Made by a program: the position numbers and the translations under genes. Below, one piece after another: positions 10,820 through 22,990 of a stretch of 64,000 nucleotides of DNA. Origin of the DNA: Bactrocera neohumeralis (taxonomy: Eukaryota; Arthropoda; Insecta; Diptera; Tephritidae); NCBI RefSeq assembly GCF_024586455.1, contig NC_065919.1, positions 39,408,839 to 39,472,838 of the forward strand, in the 5' to 3' direction. Every line of letters starts with the position of its first letter. Position 1 is the first letter of the stretch. Under the pieces are notes generated by a model. The model did no database searches. It saw only the letters and a list, made by a program, of their open reading frames with translations, and was not told where the DNA came from.

Positions 10820-11658
10820 GAACTTCTGTAAGCGTTCAGAGTTCGCATTCGTTAGAGGAAGTGTGCAGAATATGCGAAGAACACTATGAATTATGAGGCA
10901 TAGTTTACATCGCAGTTTTTCAACGTTACCAATGCAGTAGTCGGTAATTTGATGTCTTCTGACCTTTCAGCCTCAAACGAAAGCACGACGTTGTCATTAT
11001 CCGAAAGGCCTTTGAATCTATCTATCAAGCAGTCAATAAGATTTTCCATTTCTTTCGATTCAAAGTGCATACTTTTTCGGGAATCAGAAAACTCAGTTGA
11101 AATCCATCCAATACTTCTCTAGAAAATCGTGTCTTCAATCTTCTGCCTTTGTCAGATCGATCGATTATTTCTGAAGAAACACGCTGAGTGAATGAGCTAG
11201 AGATAAAATATCACAAAAGCAAAAAATCCCAATTACAAATTGAAATTTGTACACTATTTTCCCGCTGTTTCCTTATTTTTCCAGTTACTAATTTTTATAT
11301 TTTGGAAAACTCGGAGGATAAACCGCGGAGAATGTATCAATCGAACAAATCACAGATGGAGCTGAATGCAGCATCTATTTCAGGTTCTCTAACAAGCCGC
11401 GTCGCTTCAAATTTACCACTTTCAGTTAGGAATCTGATTGGATTTATTAACAATTTAATCTGCATACGTTGCTACACTTTGGAACTTCAGAGGTATCTTA
11501 GCATTATTTATTATATTCAAAAATGGAGACAGTCTTTAATTTTGTTTCTGAAATAAAATGTCTAATTTCTGGATTATATTTCTGTTACTTTATATTTTTT
11601 CATAGTAAAATTACTAATAAGGAAATTTTCACGCATTTCTCCTCTGAATCCGCCACTG
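10820..11658 (-). pseudogene. hAT-type transposon remnant
   Basis: The right boundary reads, on the minus strand, CAGTGGCGGATTCAGAGG (11641-11658), a typical hAT terminus. Further in, minus-strand reading of about 10835-10925 gives 'VLRIFCTLPLTNANSERL', the start of the hAT C-terminal dimerisation region, and 10930-11160 gives broken frames such as 'VLDGFQLSFLIPEK' and 'DCLIDRFKGLSDND'. There are several frameshifts and stops. The left inverted terminus was not found, so the left limit is approximate. Confidence 0.65.
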
Positions 11659-11664
11659 TAGACA

Positions 11665-13665
11665 TGGGGTTGTATATAAGTAAATGATCAGGTTAACGAG
11701 ACACGAGTTGAAATCTGTCTATCCGTTCATCCATGCAAGCTGTAACTTGAGTAAAAATTGAGATATCTTGTTCGTAGATGGGCATAATCGGACCCATGCC
11801 ACACCCACAAAACGCCATTAACCGGAAATAAAAAATATAAAAGGCTATAAATAAATATTAAATTAAGATATAGAACTGTTATTAGCACAGGGGATCGCAG
11901 TAAGAGGGGGCACTGTGGGCTAAAAACTTTGAATAATAAGTTTAGTGTACATATCTCCTAAGCTACTATAGCAACAACTACTTAGCTTAGCCAATATATT
12001 GTATGAACTTTTACCGACTGTGTGAAAATGGACGAAATCGGAAGATACCTGTAGATCCGCTCAATCGATAGAGGCATTAAATTCTATCTCCGACATAAGA
12101 GAGCATTATACAAGCAGGTGTAAAAATTGAACGATGGGCGTGGCACCGCTCACTTTTAGATAAAAGCTTATACCTCAAGACCTGCTCGACTGATTTCAAT
12201 TAACTTTAGCCCATGTCATTCCTTTAACATTTTTATGTCACCGTGTGAAAATGGGCGACAATGGACTGCAACTACGCCTACTTCCTATACAATACAATGT
12301 CAAATTTCATTTGAAGCTTTCACTTTTCTGTATACAAATTAAGAAGCTCTTAATATAACGAAATAAAACTTTGTGCAAATAGTGCCACATTTCTTTGAGG
12401 CGTGCCACATTATGACCAAAAATTATTCAAACCGAATCAAAACGGTTCTACCACCTAAGTACCGAATAAGTGGATCCCAGTGCCTAGTCGAATTTTTACC
12501 GCATATATCGGTCAATGTGTGAGAAATGTACTAATTGAAATTCAGAGATAATTCTTTCCTTGCAGTCGTTTGTCTGTGCGTACAAAATGGGTTGAATTGG
12601 GTCCATACTTGCCTTTTATACGGGAGGTATACCTAAAACAAAGATTTTCGAACTTTCGGATGATTTTATAAAAGACAAAATATTTAATTGTTCATCAGTA
12701 CTTATTTTGTCGCCTTCAAAGTAATTCCTACCAGATGTAATACACTTATGCCAACGATTTTTCTAGTTTTCGAAACACTTATCATAAGCACTTTTTGGGA
12801 TGGCCTTCAGCTCCTTCTGCGAATTTTATTTTATCTCTTCGATCGACTGAAAACGGGTTCCATGGAGCGGAAATTTCAGTTTGGGGAACAACAAAAAATT
12901 AAACGGAGCCAAATCTAGGAATACGGTGGTTATTTTTGCTGATGGTATTCTTTTGGTTTTTGGCTTTAAATTCGGTCACTATCGTACTCCTTTTGAAAAA
13001 AATCAGCTTCATCGGGACGAGTCGAGCCAGAACGCGTTTCGTACCCAAAATATCCACCAAAATTATTCGAACTGACTCGCGAGAGATGTCGAGCTCTCCT
13101 ACCATCTCTATAACACTTGCCTGACTTTATTAACTTTTTTAATATTTTGCACAGTTGAAGACGATCTCTCGACCGTCTTTGAATGTTTAGTACTACTCAT
13201 AGGATTGTGTTTTTGAGAAAACTGAATCAACATTCGCACCGATTTCGCACATGAAATTTGGTTAGAAATACAAAATTTTAGACAAATTCTTTGTTTAATA
13301 TTTTTATCCAATGTAAAAATCGCAACGCACTACTGAGGTATACCGACTTAAGCAGCTGCTGTAAGTAAATTGGTTGATAGATCCCGCGCATACTTGGCAC
13401 AGTAATTAAGGACAGGCCAACCAACTTAGCAAAATTCCTTTTTTCTTAAAATATCATTTACCCGGGGAATTTAAATTACAATTTCAGGGTACTTTTTTGT
13501 CACAATGTTTATAAAATTGCTTATCTCATTCAAGCATTCCCAATGCCTATTTTAATAAAGCTTTGCTAACATCTAGGGGTATTTCTCCGTATTCAATTTT
13601 TGCAAATTGCAAGACTATAAAATGTTCGGTTACACCAGAAAACAGCCCAACCTTACTTGTTCCTT
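11665..13665 (-). repeat. family C Helentron-like repeat, interrupted by a mariner
   Basis: The tail is at the left ('aacgagacacgagttgaaat', 'gcaagctgtaacttgagtaa') and the head at the right (AAAATGTTCGGTTACACC, then CTTACTTGTT). Interior phrases recur in other family C copies, for example 'gtgtgaaaatgggcgacaa' and 'taccgcatatatcggtcaa'. A mariner remnant occupies 12685-13310. Confidence 0.7.
12685..13310 (-). pseudogene. mariner transposase remnant
   Basis: The minus strand shows the N-terminal helix-turn-helix region ('VNKVRQVL', 'MVGELDISRESVRIIL', 'LGTKRVLARLVP') at 12990-13140. It then jumps to the C-terminus ('SIEEIK', stop, 'NSQKELKAIPKSAYDKCFEN', stop, 'KNRWHKCITSGRNYFEGDKI') at 12700-12845. 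The catalytic core between them is deleted. Two stops interrupt the C-terminal part. It is inserted in a family C repeat. Confidence 0.8.
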
Positions 13666-14983
13666 TAATGCTTGTTATTTTATCTTTCGTCTTTTCTTCC
13701 TTTTTTCAACATCTTCAAAGGCTTCTGCACTAGTCTAATAAAAGCAATTTTAAAAACTTTTTGGAAAAAGTTTGCTCGAGTTAACCATGTTATATTTGCA
13801 CGCATAACCAGAAAGTGTTAAAATTTCCACCTCACCGTAATTGCTCAAAAACATCTTATCTCAAGCGCGGTGCTCAAGTAAGAAGCAAGCAAGCCAACTT
13901 AGCAGATGTCGAAAGCATCGCTGACGTCTTGCAACATATCTAAGCTAAGTTGCACCATAACGCAGCGACGCCCCCGAAACAACAGTTGGGCTCACAACCA
14001 AATCCAGCGCAAACAAGAGCACAGCTGAACCCTCAACGAGTTGTCTAGTATTGTTGTAATCCTTCTGTAGACCGCAAACATTCTCCTCTGCTGGTTGTGA
14101 GTTTTCGTGCATATTTCCATTTTCCTTCCAGGCCACAATGCATTCAAAGGGGGCGGCAAAAAGGCAACGTGCAAATATGGCCCTCAGTCTGAGCAAACAA
14201 ACACAGCTTTAAGTCGCCAACTTAAACATCTGCGCGCGGTTCTTTGGGAATTAAATTGTCTTCCACTGCACAGTTCTGTGGAAAAGTTTCAAGTACTAGT
14301 TGCATTTGACCAAGTAGTCTGCATAAACCTCAAACGTATTTGCTTTGCTGCTGAGAGTAGTATCAACGTTAATAGCAAATGCTTGGTTGACTTGGTTAAA
14401 TTGTGGTTGCCCAGTGTAGCTGCCAGTATTAGACAAATTGAATTGAAGTTCTTAGTTCGAATTTCTTAAAATTCATTCCAAGACCAAAACACAGTAGTTG
14501 TGAACCACTTTAGTATTGGTTTTATTTATATTTATTGTAGCCCCTTTGGTGGGCATTTCGTATGAGTGCCTTATTCTCTGAGGTAGTTATTTATGAAAAA
14601 AAAAAATAATTTGGACGTATTCTAACGATATCACATACACACACTAAGGTGGAAATCGTGGAGAATGTCACAAGGTTGAATCAAAACACAATATGATGAC
14701 CTTAAAATATTAAAAAGCGAAAAAATATCACGGGAATAGTGACGTAATAAACAGAAAGGAGGCAAAATTCTTTGAGTTCTTCCTTATAGCATTGCATAAT
14801 CAAAAGTGAAGGTCATAACAGTTCCACGTATTATAAAAATTTTACTATTTTTTAACCAAATTATTATAGTGATTTGAGTGAATTGATATCATTGCTTTCT
14901 AAAATGATTTGCGACTATGCGAATATAATATTTTTGAAACAGGAAATTTTCTCATAAAACTAACTATAAAATAAAAACAAGAA
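13666..14983. other. unannotated sequence
   Basis: No repeat boundary or protein similarity recognised. An open frame of 120 codons at 14107-14469 (plus) has no recognisable domain and is opposed by open frames on the other strand. Confidence 0.4.
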
Positions 14984-15270
14984 AAAACGTTAACTTCGGC
15001 CGAAGCTCATATTGTTGTATTTCAACCAATTTTGGATGAAGAATGTGCGGTTTTCGCCCGATTACTAAGAGATTTTTGATTCTTCTCAATGTCTTAGTTT
15101 GGCACTTTATATTTTTGCGATCGAGAGCATTTATGGGCACCGTAATGTTTCAGACAGTAAGAGATCTGGTGTATATTTTTATAGTCATACTCATCCTTTC
15201 ATTTATCTCGGCTAGTTTTAGATGTTACAAACAACTGTTAGGTGAACAGTCGTATAAATATGTATACGTA
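14984..15270 (+). repeat. degenerate Helentron-like repeat, family A head joined to a B-like tail
   Basis: The head AACGTTAACTTCGGCCGAAG at 14987-15007 is family A. The end ('ggctagttttagatgttaca', 'ctgttaggtgaacag', to 15260) is the B/C tail. The body is short and diverged, suggesting a deletion or chimera. Confidence 0.55.
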
Positions 15271-16454
15271 AACTGTAACCAAATTTCTGCCAATCTACCA
15301 CTCTTAATGCACCTACAATACTGCAAAAATACGAATTTCAAATTTGTGCACCATTGACATTGATATTATTAAGAGAAACCCAAAATTCTATGACATATTA
15401 GCGTTTTCAGATTAACTAGGATTCTTTCTCACTATTTTTATGGAACTTAAGAACTGTTCTTCTCCTACCTCTAGAATAATTTATTTATACCAAAAGTATT
15501 ATATTTAAATTAAATTCGAATGAAGTTTTTCCAAATACATTTAAGAACTTATTATTTTATTTTTTATTGCCGACAACGTGATTTAAGTCCACAAAGGCTA
15601 TTAATGCACCCATTCTGTTATGGTAGCTGCTGCAAAGCTCGCACTCTTTTGTCTAAGTCAACACTTGTCACTACTTGTCACACATTATAGTTGACTCGCG
15701 CACACCCATACATCGCCAGTAGTCGTCAAACGCAATCCCATGTACAAAGATGCGCCTGAGTTACGCGGCTTGGCACCTCGTCTCGCATACAAATCTCTCA
15801 GCTAAGCTCCCACTTTTAAACGCGTGCGAGAGAGCTCGTTAGTACTGCTAAGTAGCGCGTGAAATAGTGCCAACTGTGCAGTAAAATGGCGCATAAAATA
15901 GAGCTGAAAATTAGAAGTTGAAACCTGCAGCGCCTACGATTGCTGGAGCAGAACTTACTGCTTTGTTTTTGTAGCACAGCACCTCACCGTGGTGCGAGGT
16001 AATTTGTACTTGTTTGCCTTCATCTACACGGCAAGCGCCAGAGGGATCTTCATCCACGTAAAAGGCATGCTAAATATTCAATTAAGTATTCATTACGCTT
16101 CATTAAATGTTTCCGGGAGTTGTACGCCTTCCGGCGGCAGCCACTTTGAAGCTATGTTTCTTGAGGTGCGATACATAAGTACACATACAAACACAGCTGT
16201 AGGTGTGCTTGTTTGCTATTAGAAGCCGTAAATATTGTGTGTGGTATTTAATTAACCTGTTCATGTGTAAATTTTCTCAATAATTAGTTGGGCATTTATT
16301 CGCACGTTAAATATATTGGTTGTTGTAATTATTCAATTTCTCCCTCTGTACATAAATTTAACTTAAGTACAATGAAGACTAGGTAAAGGAGTTTTCTTAA
16401 TAGCACTTCAGTTCGATTATGCCGGCGATGAGAGTCGTTATCGTTAATTATTGC
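15271..16454. other. unannotated sequence with a less AT-rich core
   Basis: The 15640-16050 part has higher GC and could be regulatory or a non-coding exon, but no decisive splice or promoter signal is visible. No repeat recognised. Confidence 0.35.
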
Positions 16455-16895
16455 ATTTTTATACCCTGAACAGAGTATATTAAGTTTGCCACAATGTTTG
16501 TGGAAGTAAACGTGTTGGAGACCCCATAATATATAAACATCTATAAATGATCACGATCTAATTCGATTTAGCATGTCGATCCGTCCATCTTATTTTATAT
16601 ACGCGAACTACTCTATTAGTTTCTGATATATCGATCTGAAATTTTACACACGTCTTCTTCTCACTCAGAAGCTACATCGGCGAGCTAGATTGTAGGTGCG
16701 ATATAAACTGAACGATCGGAATCGAAAACTCTTTCATTTGACATGATATCTTCCAGATCAAATCACTATAGCATACAAGTATAGTTGCCACACAAACTTA
16801 TCGTTTAAAATCAAGGTCTTGTAAAGAGTATTTTGTATTTATGAAGGGTGTTTGGCTTGATTGCAACCGAAGTAGTAATTTTTCTTGATTTATTT
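16455..16895 (-). repeat. family A DINE-1-like repeat, degenerate
   Basis: It opens with the tail TATACCCTGAACAGAGTATA at 16461 and contains 'gatcacgatctaattcgatt', 'cgaacgatcgg'-type text and a decayed head near 16855-16890. It is shorter than the copy at 438-1975. Confidence 0.7.
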
Positions 16896-17130
16896 ACAAA
16901 AAGACATTCTTAATAAGTAATAATGTAGTAAACATTTTGAAATGTTCGCAGAAATTTTTAAAGTTTGAAAAGTGAACTTTCTGAATATGTGATGGTTATT
17001 TTTGAGAAACGAAAATTGGTAGGTTAAATTTTAGTTTTAATGAAAAGACGAAAATTCCTATGATAAATGTATGGGAACCAAAAAAAAACAAAAAAGAGTT
17101 GAAAAAAATAAAAAATTTTTTTTTGAAGCA

Positions 17131-17355
17131 CCCTAACGTACAGAGTTTGAAATTCCGTCCCACAGTTCCTTTATACCGAGTTGTTGACGAGAGCTCTCAG
17201 AGAGCAGGAGTGCAAGCCGAGTAGAAAATCGTTCGGCTGTCTGTTGTGATTGCAGCTTCTCGACATCGAACCTTCCTTGTGTTTGTTGACGTGCGTTTTT
17301 TGCTGCACAGAGGCGGGTGCGAATCTTGGCTGCAACAAGATATAGGCGGTACAAA
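17131..17355 (-). pseudogene. RTE-like retrotransposon fragment, end of endonuclease and linker
   Basis: Minus-strand reading begins at the remains of the APE endonuclease end ('YLVAAKIRTRL', which in intact relatives follows the SDH motif). It continues through the linker ('GRFDVEKLQSQQTAERFSTR', 'GIKELWDGISNSVR'). It probably belongs to the same family as the copy at 21485, which starts downstream of this part. Only about 75 codons survive. Confidence 0.65.
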
Positions 17356-18355
17356 GTCACCCGGAAACTCGAAAATCTATACATACGTTAGGTATGTATA
17401 TGGATGCTAAAGAAAGTATTAACTCGATTCAACCCATTTTTGATATACAGACATTCCTGGGTCCAAATATTCGGTACCTATGGGTTTGGACAGTTTCTGT
17501 TGGATTTGAACAATTTTTGGTCATAAGGTGGCACATACTAAAGGCATTATTCACACAAAGTTGTATCCCGTTATATTAATTACTTTTTAATTTGTGTCCT
17601 GGAAAGTGAAAGAATCTAGTGCAAAATGTGTTATATGGGAAATAAGCGTAGTTGTAGCCCGATTTCGCCCATTTGCTCTGTAATATAGGAATATGACAAA
17701 AATGTAATTTACAAAATTTAGTTGAAATCGGTCGGGGTTTCACCACAAAATGGGCGGTGCTCATCGTCCAATTTTCACTCGGGCTCCTATAAAACCCTCT
17801 TATATCTCTTCGGAGATTTATTGCGCTTTTAGTCGTTTTTATCAGTACCGTTATATGTCGAGTGAGCGAGGTTAATGTTCGATTAGATCCATTTTTATAC
17901 TGTCGACAGAAGTTTTTATAATATTCGTTCTCAGCAAATTTGGCTTTTGTAGCTTAAGTGGTCGCTCACTTTTCTAAAATGTTTTTCCCACGGGTGCCAC
18001 CTTGCTTTCCCCTATCCACTGTAAGATTTATATCCTAATTAAGTGCTTAGTTATGGCACTTTATGTGTTTTCGGTTAATGGCGATTTGTTGGCGTGGCAG
18101 TGGTCCGATTACGCCCATCTACGAACATGTCAAATTTCATCAAGATATCTAAATTTTTAGTTAAGTTACATAATGCACGGACGGACGGACAGACAGACAG
18201 TCAACCGGATTTCAACTTTTCTCGTCACCCTGATCATTTACATATAGTATATACAACCCTATACCTATCTCGCTTAGTTTTAGGTGATATGTACAACCGT
18301 TAGGTAGACAAAACTACATGTTATACTCTGTAGCAACTGGTTGCGAGAGTATAAA
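17356..18355 (+). repeat. family C Helentron-like repeat
   Basis: It begins inside the element ('gtcacccggaaactcgaaaat') and runs to the tail: 'ggcagtggtccgattacgcc', the 'acggacggacggacagacag' microsatellite at 18178-18197, 'caaccggatttcaacttttc', and the terminal GGTTGCGAGAGTATA at 18338-18352. The head is missing. Confidence 0.75.
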
Positions 18356-19099
18356 TATTAGGGACGAATAAACTCCAACCACTCTTTTCCCACACATTTA
18401 TTCTGTATTCCGCAACTAGAAGAACTCTGGCAAAAAATATGTTAATAGGAGAAAAGCTTCTCAATTTTATTCACGTCTCCTCCAGCTAGTTTTGATAGTA
18501 ATTCTCTGAAAGCTGTGAAAATTCTGAAATAATCAACGGCGTCTGTAAGAGGATTAATGTTGCAAGAAAAAACGGCAAAGTAAAACAATAAGCAGGCAAG
18601 TTGAGTTGCAGCAAAAAGCGGGAGGTATGAATACTATGTTGCACTGAGTTTTGCAAGCTTAATGAAGTAACGCAATTAAAATGAGCTAAGTGCAATCAGA
18701 GGAAGCTGAAGAAAACACACAATGTTGGCAGAAAAATTGTGATAAATTGCCATGCATAAGTATGTATACGCACAGACGTTTTATATGTAGGAATAAAAGT
18801 AATTGAATATCTTTATAGCTTCTCTCTTGTTTTCCAGCGCCATTAACATGCAACAAGCGCCAGACAGCCAGATAGACACTTCGCAGGAGAAAACATAACA
18901 ATAAGCCAAACAACGAGGCTGCGCATTTGAATGAGGTTAAGTTCACTTCACTCGCATCTGTTAGGCCCTCAATTTTGCAAGCTATCAGTGGACTTGCACT
19001 GTGATATAGAATTTTGTGGGCCGTAAGCCCCAAGAGTTTAAGAGAGCTCTATATAAATCTAATGAAATTATTCTAAATGGAATTAGTATTTATTTTCTG
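18356..19099. other. unannotated sequence
   Basis: No recognised repeats or genes. Confidence 0.4.
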
Positions 19100-19510
19100 A
19101 GATATATCGTCCTTTCTCCTAAGAAGTTGCAAATTCGCCGAAAATGCCGATATCGGACCACTGTAGTATATAGCTGTCATACAATCTTCACGATCGGAAT
19201 CAAGTGCTTGTACTTTTACAAACTAAAAATTAGCGTGAGTGGTCTGGATCAATATCGCTTCATAGAAACAATTTGGCAATGGAGTTGGCACCGCTCACCT
19301 TTGGATGATGTCCTACATACCTGTATTAGGAATTACATAATCAGCCTTGAGCAAATTTTATGCGTAATATTATTTTGAATTTCTCATATCACGTTGTGAA
19401 TATGGACAAAATCGAGTTAAAACCACGCCTACTTTCCGTATATCAAAATTTCAAAGATTATTCGCTTTACAGTAAATAAATCGAGACCATAATGTAGAAG
19501 AAGTAAATCA
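19100..19510. repeat. mixed fragments of families A and C
   Basis: 19130-19215 resembles reversed family A text ('gatatcggaccactgtagta', 'cacgatcggaatcaagtgct'). 19250-19500 resembles family C interior ('ttggcaccgctcacctttgg', 'aaaccacgcctactttccg'). Boundaries are uncertain. Confidence 0.45.
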
Positions 19511-20560
19511 ACAAGTAAGGAAGGGCTAAGTTCGGGTGTCACCGAACATTTTATACTCTCGCATCATAAAGTGATAATCGAGATTTCATTATCCGTCATT
19601 TACATATTTTTCAAATACCGTATTTGTGTAAAGTTTTATTCCGCTATCATCATTGGTTCCTAATGTACATATATACTCGTATTATACAGAAAAGGCATCA
19701 GATGGAATTCAAAATAGCGTTATATTGGAAGAAGGCGTGGTTGTGAACCGATTTCCCCCATATTTCGTACATGTCATCAGAGTGTTAAGAAAATATTATA
19801 TACCGAATTTCATTGAAATCGGTAGAGTAGTTCCTGAGGCATGGTTTTTGGTCCATAAGTGGGCGACGCCACGCCCATTTTCATTTTTAAAAAAAGCCTG
19901 GATGCAGCTTCCTTCTGCCATTTCTTCCGTAAAACTTAGTGTTTCTGACGTTTTTTGTTACTCGGTTAACGCACTTTTAGTGATTTTCAACATAACCTTT
20001 GTATGGGAGGTGGGAGTGGTTATTATCTGATTTCTTCCATTTTTGAACTGTATATGGAAATGCCTCAAGGAATAGAGTTTGGTTGACATAGCTATAGTAG
20101 TTTCCGAGACATGTACAAAAAACTTAGTGGGGGGCGGGGCCACTCCCACTTTTCCAAAAAAATTACGTCCAAATATGCCCCTCCCTAATGCGATCCTTTG
20201 TGACAAATTTCACTTTAATATCTTTATTTATGGCTTAGTTATGACACTTTATAGGTTTTCGGTTTTCGCCATTTTGTGGGCGTGGCAGTGGGCCGATTTT
20301 GCCCATCTTCGAACTTAACCTTCTTATAGGTGTATTGTGTATGTTTCATCATGATATCTCAATTTTTACTGAAGTTACAGCTTGCACGGACGGACGGACG
20401 GACAGACAGACATCCGGATTTCAACTCTATTCGTCACCCTGATCACTTTGGTATATATAACCCTATATCTGACTCTTTTAGTTTTAGAACTTACAAACAA
20501 CCGTTATGTGAACAAAACTATAATACTCTCCTTAGCAACTTTGTTGCGAGAGTATAAAAA
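19511..20560 (+). repeat. family B Helentron-like repeat, full length
   Basis: The copy is about 1.05 kb. The head is ACAAGTAAGGAAGGGCTAAG, then the hairpin GTTCGGGTGTCACCGAAC (19530-19547) and TATACTCTCGCA (19552-19563). The tail holds the GGAC microsatellite (20387-20412), a hairpin with GCAACTTTGTTGC and the inverted TGCGAGAGTATA (20545-20556). Subterminal inverted repeats, a 3' hairpin and an internal microsatellite are the described layout of DINE-1/Helentron elements. Open frames on both strands in the body are shared by all copies and need not be genes. Confidence 0.85.
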
Positions 20561-21484
20561 TATTCTAAATCGGACGATAATTTGAAGACATATTATTTGG
20601 CTTAATGTTGTAAATCTTCCATGGTTACTGTAAATCTTCCATGGTTACTGTACATAAGCTTCAATTACTATAATTCCGTCACAATCGTCTACGAGTTCAA
20701 CACCATATGACAAACATAACACAATTTACCTAAGAATATCGCGAATATTATGCTAGAAAGTCATAAGAATTGTATAGAGCAGCCATTTAAGCAACAATTT
20801 TTAGTTCACATTCATATAGACGTATATTTCTGCTGGTTGATGTCATTTTTTAGTTTGAATACCCATTTGTCCTCTCACTCACATACTCTTTTACTTATTA
20901 CGTGAACACATATGCATATAACATATAAGTATATACTTATGTACATGTAACCGTTTACAAAGTGCCAACGGACTATAATATTTATCTGAGTGCCTAATGA
21001 CCACAGCGACTTTGGATCCAAGCGCGGTTAAGTCAACACAGGCGAATTTATTTCTGCTGCTACACAATGCGTGTATTTCTTTTTAGTTTATTGCATATTT
21101 GGGATTGCAAGCCATGTCCCCAGCGAACTGTTGGGATACAACACGCAAGCGGATGACGAATCCACAACAGGATGTGTACAACAGCAAAGAAAGCCACAAT
21201 TGGACTCGAATATTCCTATAGAAATAGCTATGGTGTCATTTTTGTTTCACATATATTAACATTTGTTTGTTGGCAAATAATGCAGAAGTTATTGTCTGCC
21301 TGAGAAATTATGTATCCACATGCTTCACAAGGGAATTTTTAGTGCGAAATTAGCTCGAAAGAAAATTTATGTATGTATGTATGTAGACTGATATGTAAAA
21401 AAGACAGTGACTGTCAAATTTAATGGCATTTACTTAAATTAATATAACACGAGTTTATTCTTAGATCAAGTATTCTCTGCTTAG
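20561..21484. other. unannotated sequence
   Basis: It contains a direct duplication of 'taaatcttccatggttactg' at 20611-20650 and a short GTAT run near 21370. No gene recognised. Confidence 0.4.
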
Positions 21485-22990
21485 CCAAAAAACATCCGTT
21501 TGAAGGCGAGCTAAATGGAGAAGGCGAAACGTCCCTCCCCAGGGTTGTGCGGAAAGTTTGGGACCCGCCACTTAAAAAAACACCACCAAGGAAAATCAAT
21601 ACAGCCTACGATGAGAGACCCCCTTTTTGATCATCTTGTAGAACCCCCAAAGGTGATCTAGTCACTGATGCCCAGAGCAGAGTTAAATTATGGAGGGAAC
21701 ACTTCTCCAGCCTGCTGAATGGCAGTGAACGCACAACACCAGGAGAAGGAGAACCCGATTCCCCAATCGATGGCGATGGAGCAGACGTTTCATTACCCGA
21801 CCATGAAGAAGTTCGAATAGCAATTGCCCGCCTGAAGAACAACAAAGCGGCAGGGGCCGACGGATTGCCGGCCGAGCTATTCAAACACGGCGGCGAAGAA
21901 CAGATAGGGAGCATGCATCAGCTTCTTTGTAAAATATGGTCGGACGAAAGCATGCCCAACGATTGGAATTTAAGTGTGCTATGCCCAATCCATAAAAAAG
22001 GAGACCCCACAATCTGCACCAACTACCGTGGGATTAGCCTCCTCAAGATCGCATATAAGGTTCTATCGAGCGTATTGTATGAAAGATTAAAGCCCACCGT
22101 CAACAAACTGATTGGACCTTATCAGTGTGGCTTCAGACCTGAAAAATAAACAACCGACCAGATATTCACCATGCGCAAAATCTTGGAAAAGACCCGTGAA
22201 AGGAGAATCGACACACACCACCTCTTCGTCGATTTCAAAGCTGCTTTCGACAGCACGAAAAGGAGCTGCCTTCATGCCGCGATGTCTGAATTTGGTATCC
22301 CCGCAAAACTAATACGGCTGTGTAAGCTGACGTTGAGCAACACCAAAAGCTCCGTCAGAATCGGGAAGGACCTCTCCGAGCCGTTCGATACCAAACGAGG
22401 TTTCAGACAAGGCGATTCCCTATCGTGCGATTTTTTCAACCTGCTTCTGGAGAAAATAGTTCGAGCCGCAGAACTAAATAGAGAAGGTACCATCTTCTAT
22501 AAGAGTGTACAGCTGCTGGCATATGCCGATGATATTGATATCATTGGCCTCAATAACCGCGCCGTTAGTTCTGCATTCTCTAGACTGGATAAGGAAGCAA
22601 AGCAAATGGATCTGGTGGTGAACGAGGGCAAGACGAAATATCTCCTGTCATCAAACAAACAGTCGTCGCACTCGCCACTTGGTTTTCAGGTCACTTTTGA
22701 CAGTCATAACTTCGAAGTCGTAGATAATTTCGTCTATCTTGGAAACAGCATCAACACTAACAACAACCACCAACGCTGTCTATGTCATGTCCTCCGTATG
22801 GATGGAAACACTCCGGCTCTGAAACCTCCGTACCCGCCGGTGGAAGCAGAGGAAGAGGAAGACCGACACTCTGGCTGCACTGGTATCTCAAATTCGGGCC
22901 AAATTGCGAAAAGAAGTAAAGACTGGCGCGCTTTTGTTAACTCGACTATAACCGCGTAAACTGTGTCTTCGGCAGTAAAGAAGAAGAATC
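21485..22990 (+). pseudogene. RTE-like non-LTR retrotransposon, reverse transcriptase part
   Basis: This is the best copy of the RTE-like family. One frame runs from about 21640 to 22960. It covers the RT N-terminal region ('LKNNKAAGADGLPAEL', 'NDWNLSVLCPIHKKGD', 'NYRGISLLKIAYKVLSS', 'GPYQCGFRP'), a single in-frame stop at 22147-22149 where relatives have Ser, then '[10 protein letters not shown]', 'RQGDSLSCDFFNLLLEKIVR' and the RT active site 'YADDIDIIG' (about 22522-22548). After 'YLGNSINTNN' (about 22765) a deletion removes the thumb region; the frame resumes in the C-terminal block at 'CHVLRMDGNTPAL' and ends at TAA near 22959. The 3' end has a short UTR and a GTAAAGAAGAAGA-type tail rather than poly(A), as RTE elements have. 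It is 5'-truncated: the endonuclease is absent. Clade assignment is from memory of the motifs. Confidence 0.85.

Noticed and set aside
14107..14469. 120-codon plus-strand frame
   Set aside because: No domain, no splice or start context, and competing frames on the other strand.
20079..20318. 79-codon frame conserved in all family B copies (also 54452-54691 and 58798-59022)
   Set aside because: Conservation follows from near-identical repeat DNA; an opposite-strand frame is equally conserved (e.g. 54564-54821), so neither shows coding selection by eye.
21606..21914. 102-codon minus-strand frame rich in Ser and Pro
   Set aside because: It is antisense to the reverse transcriptase pseudogene.
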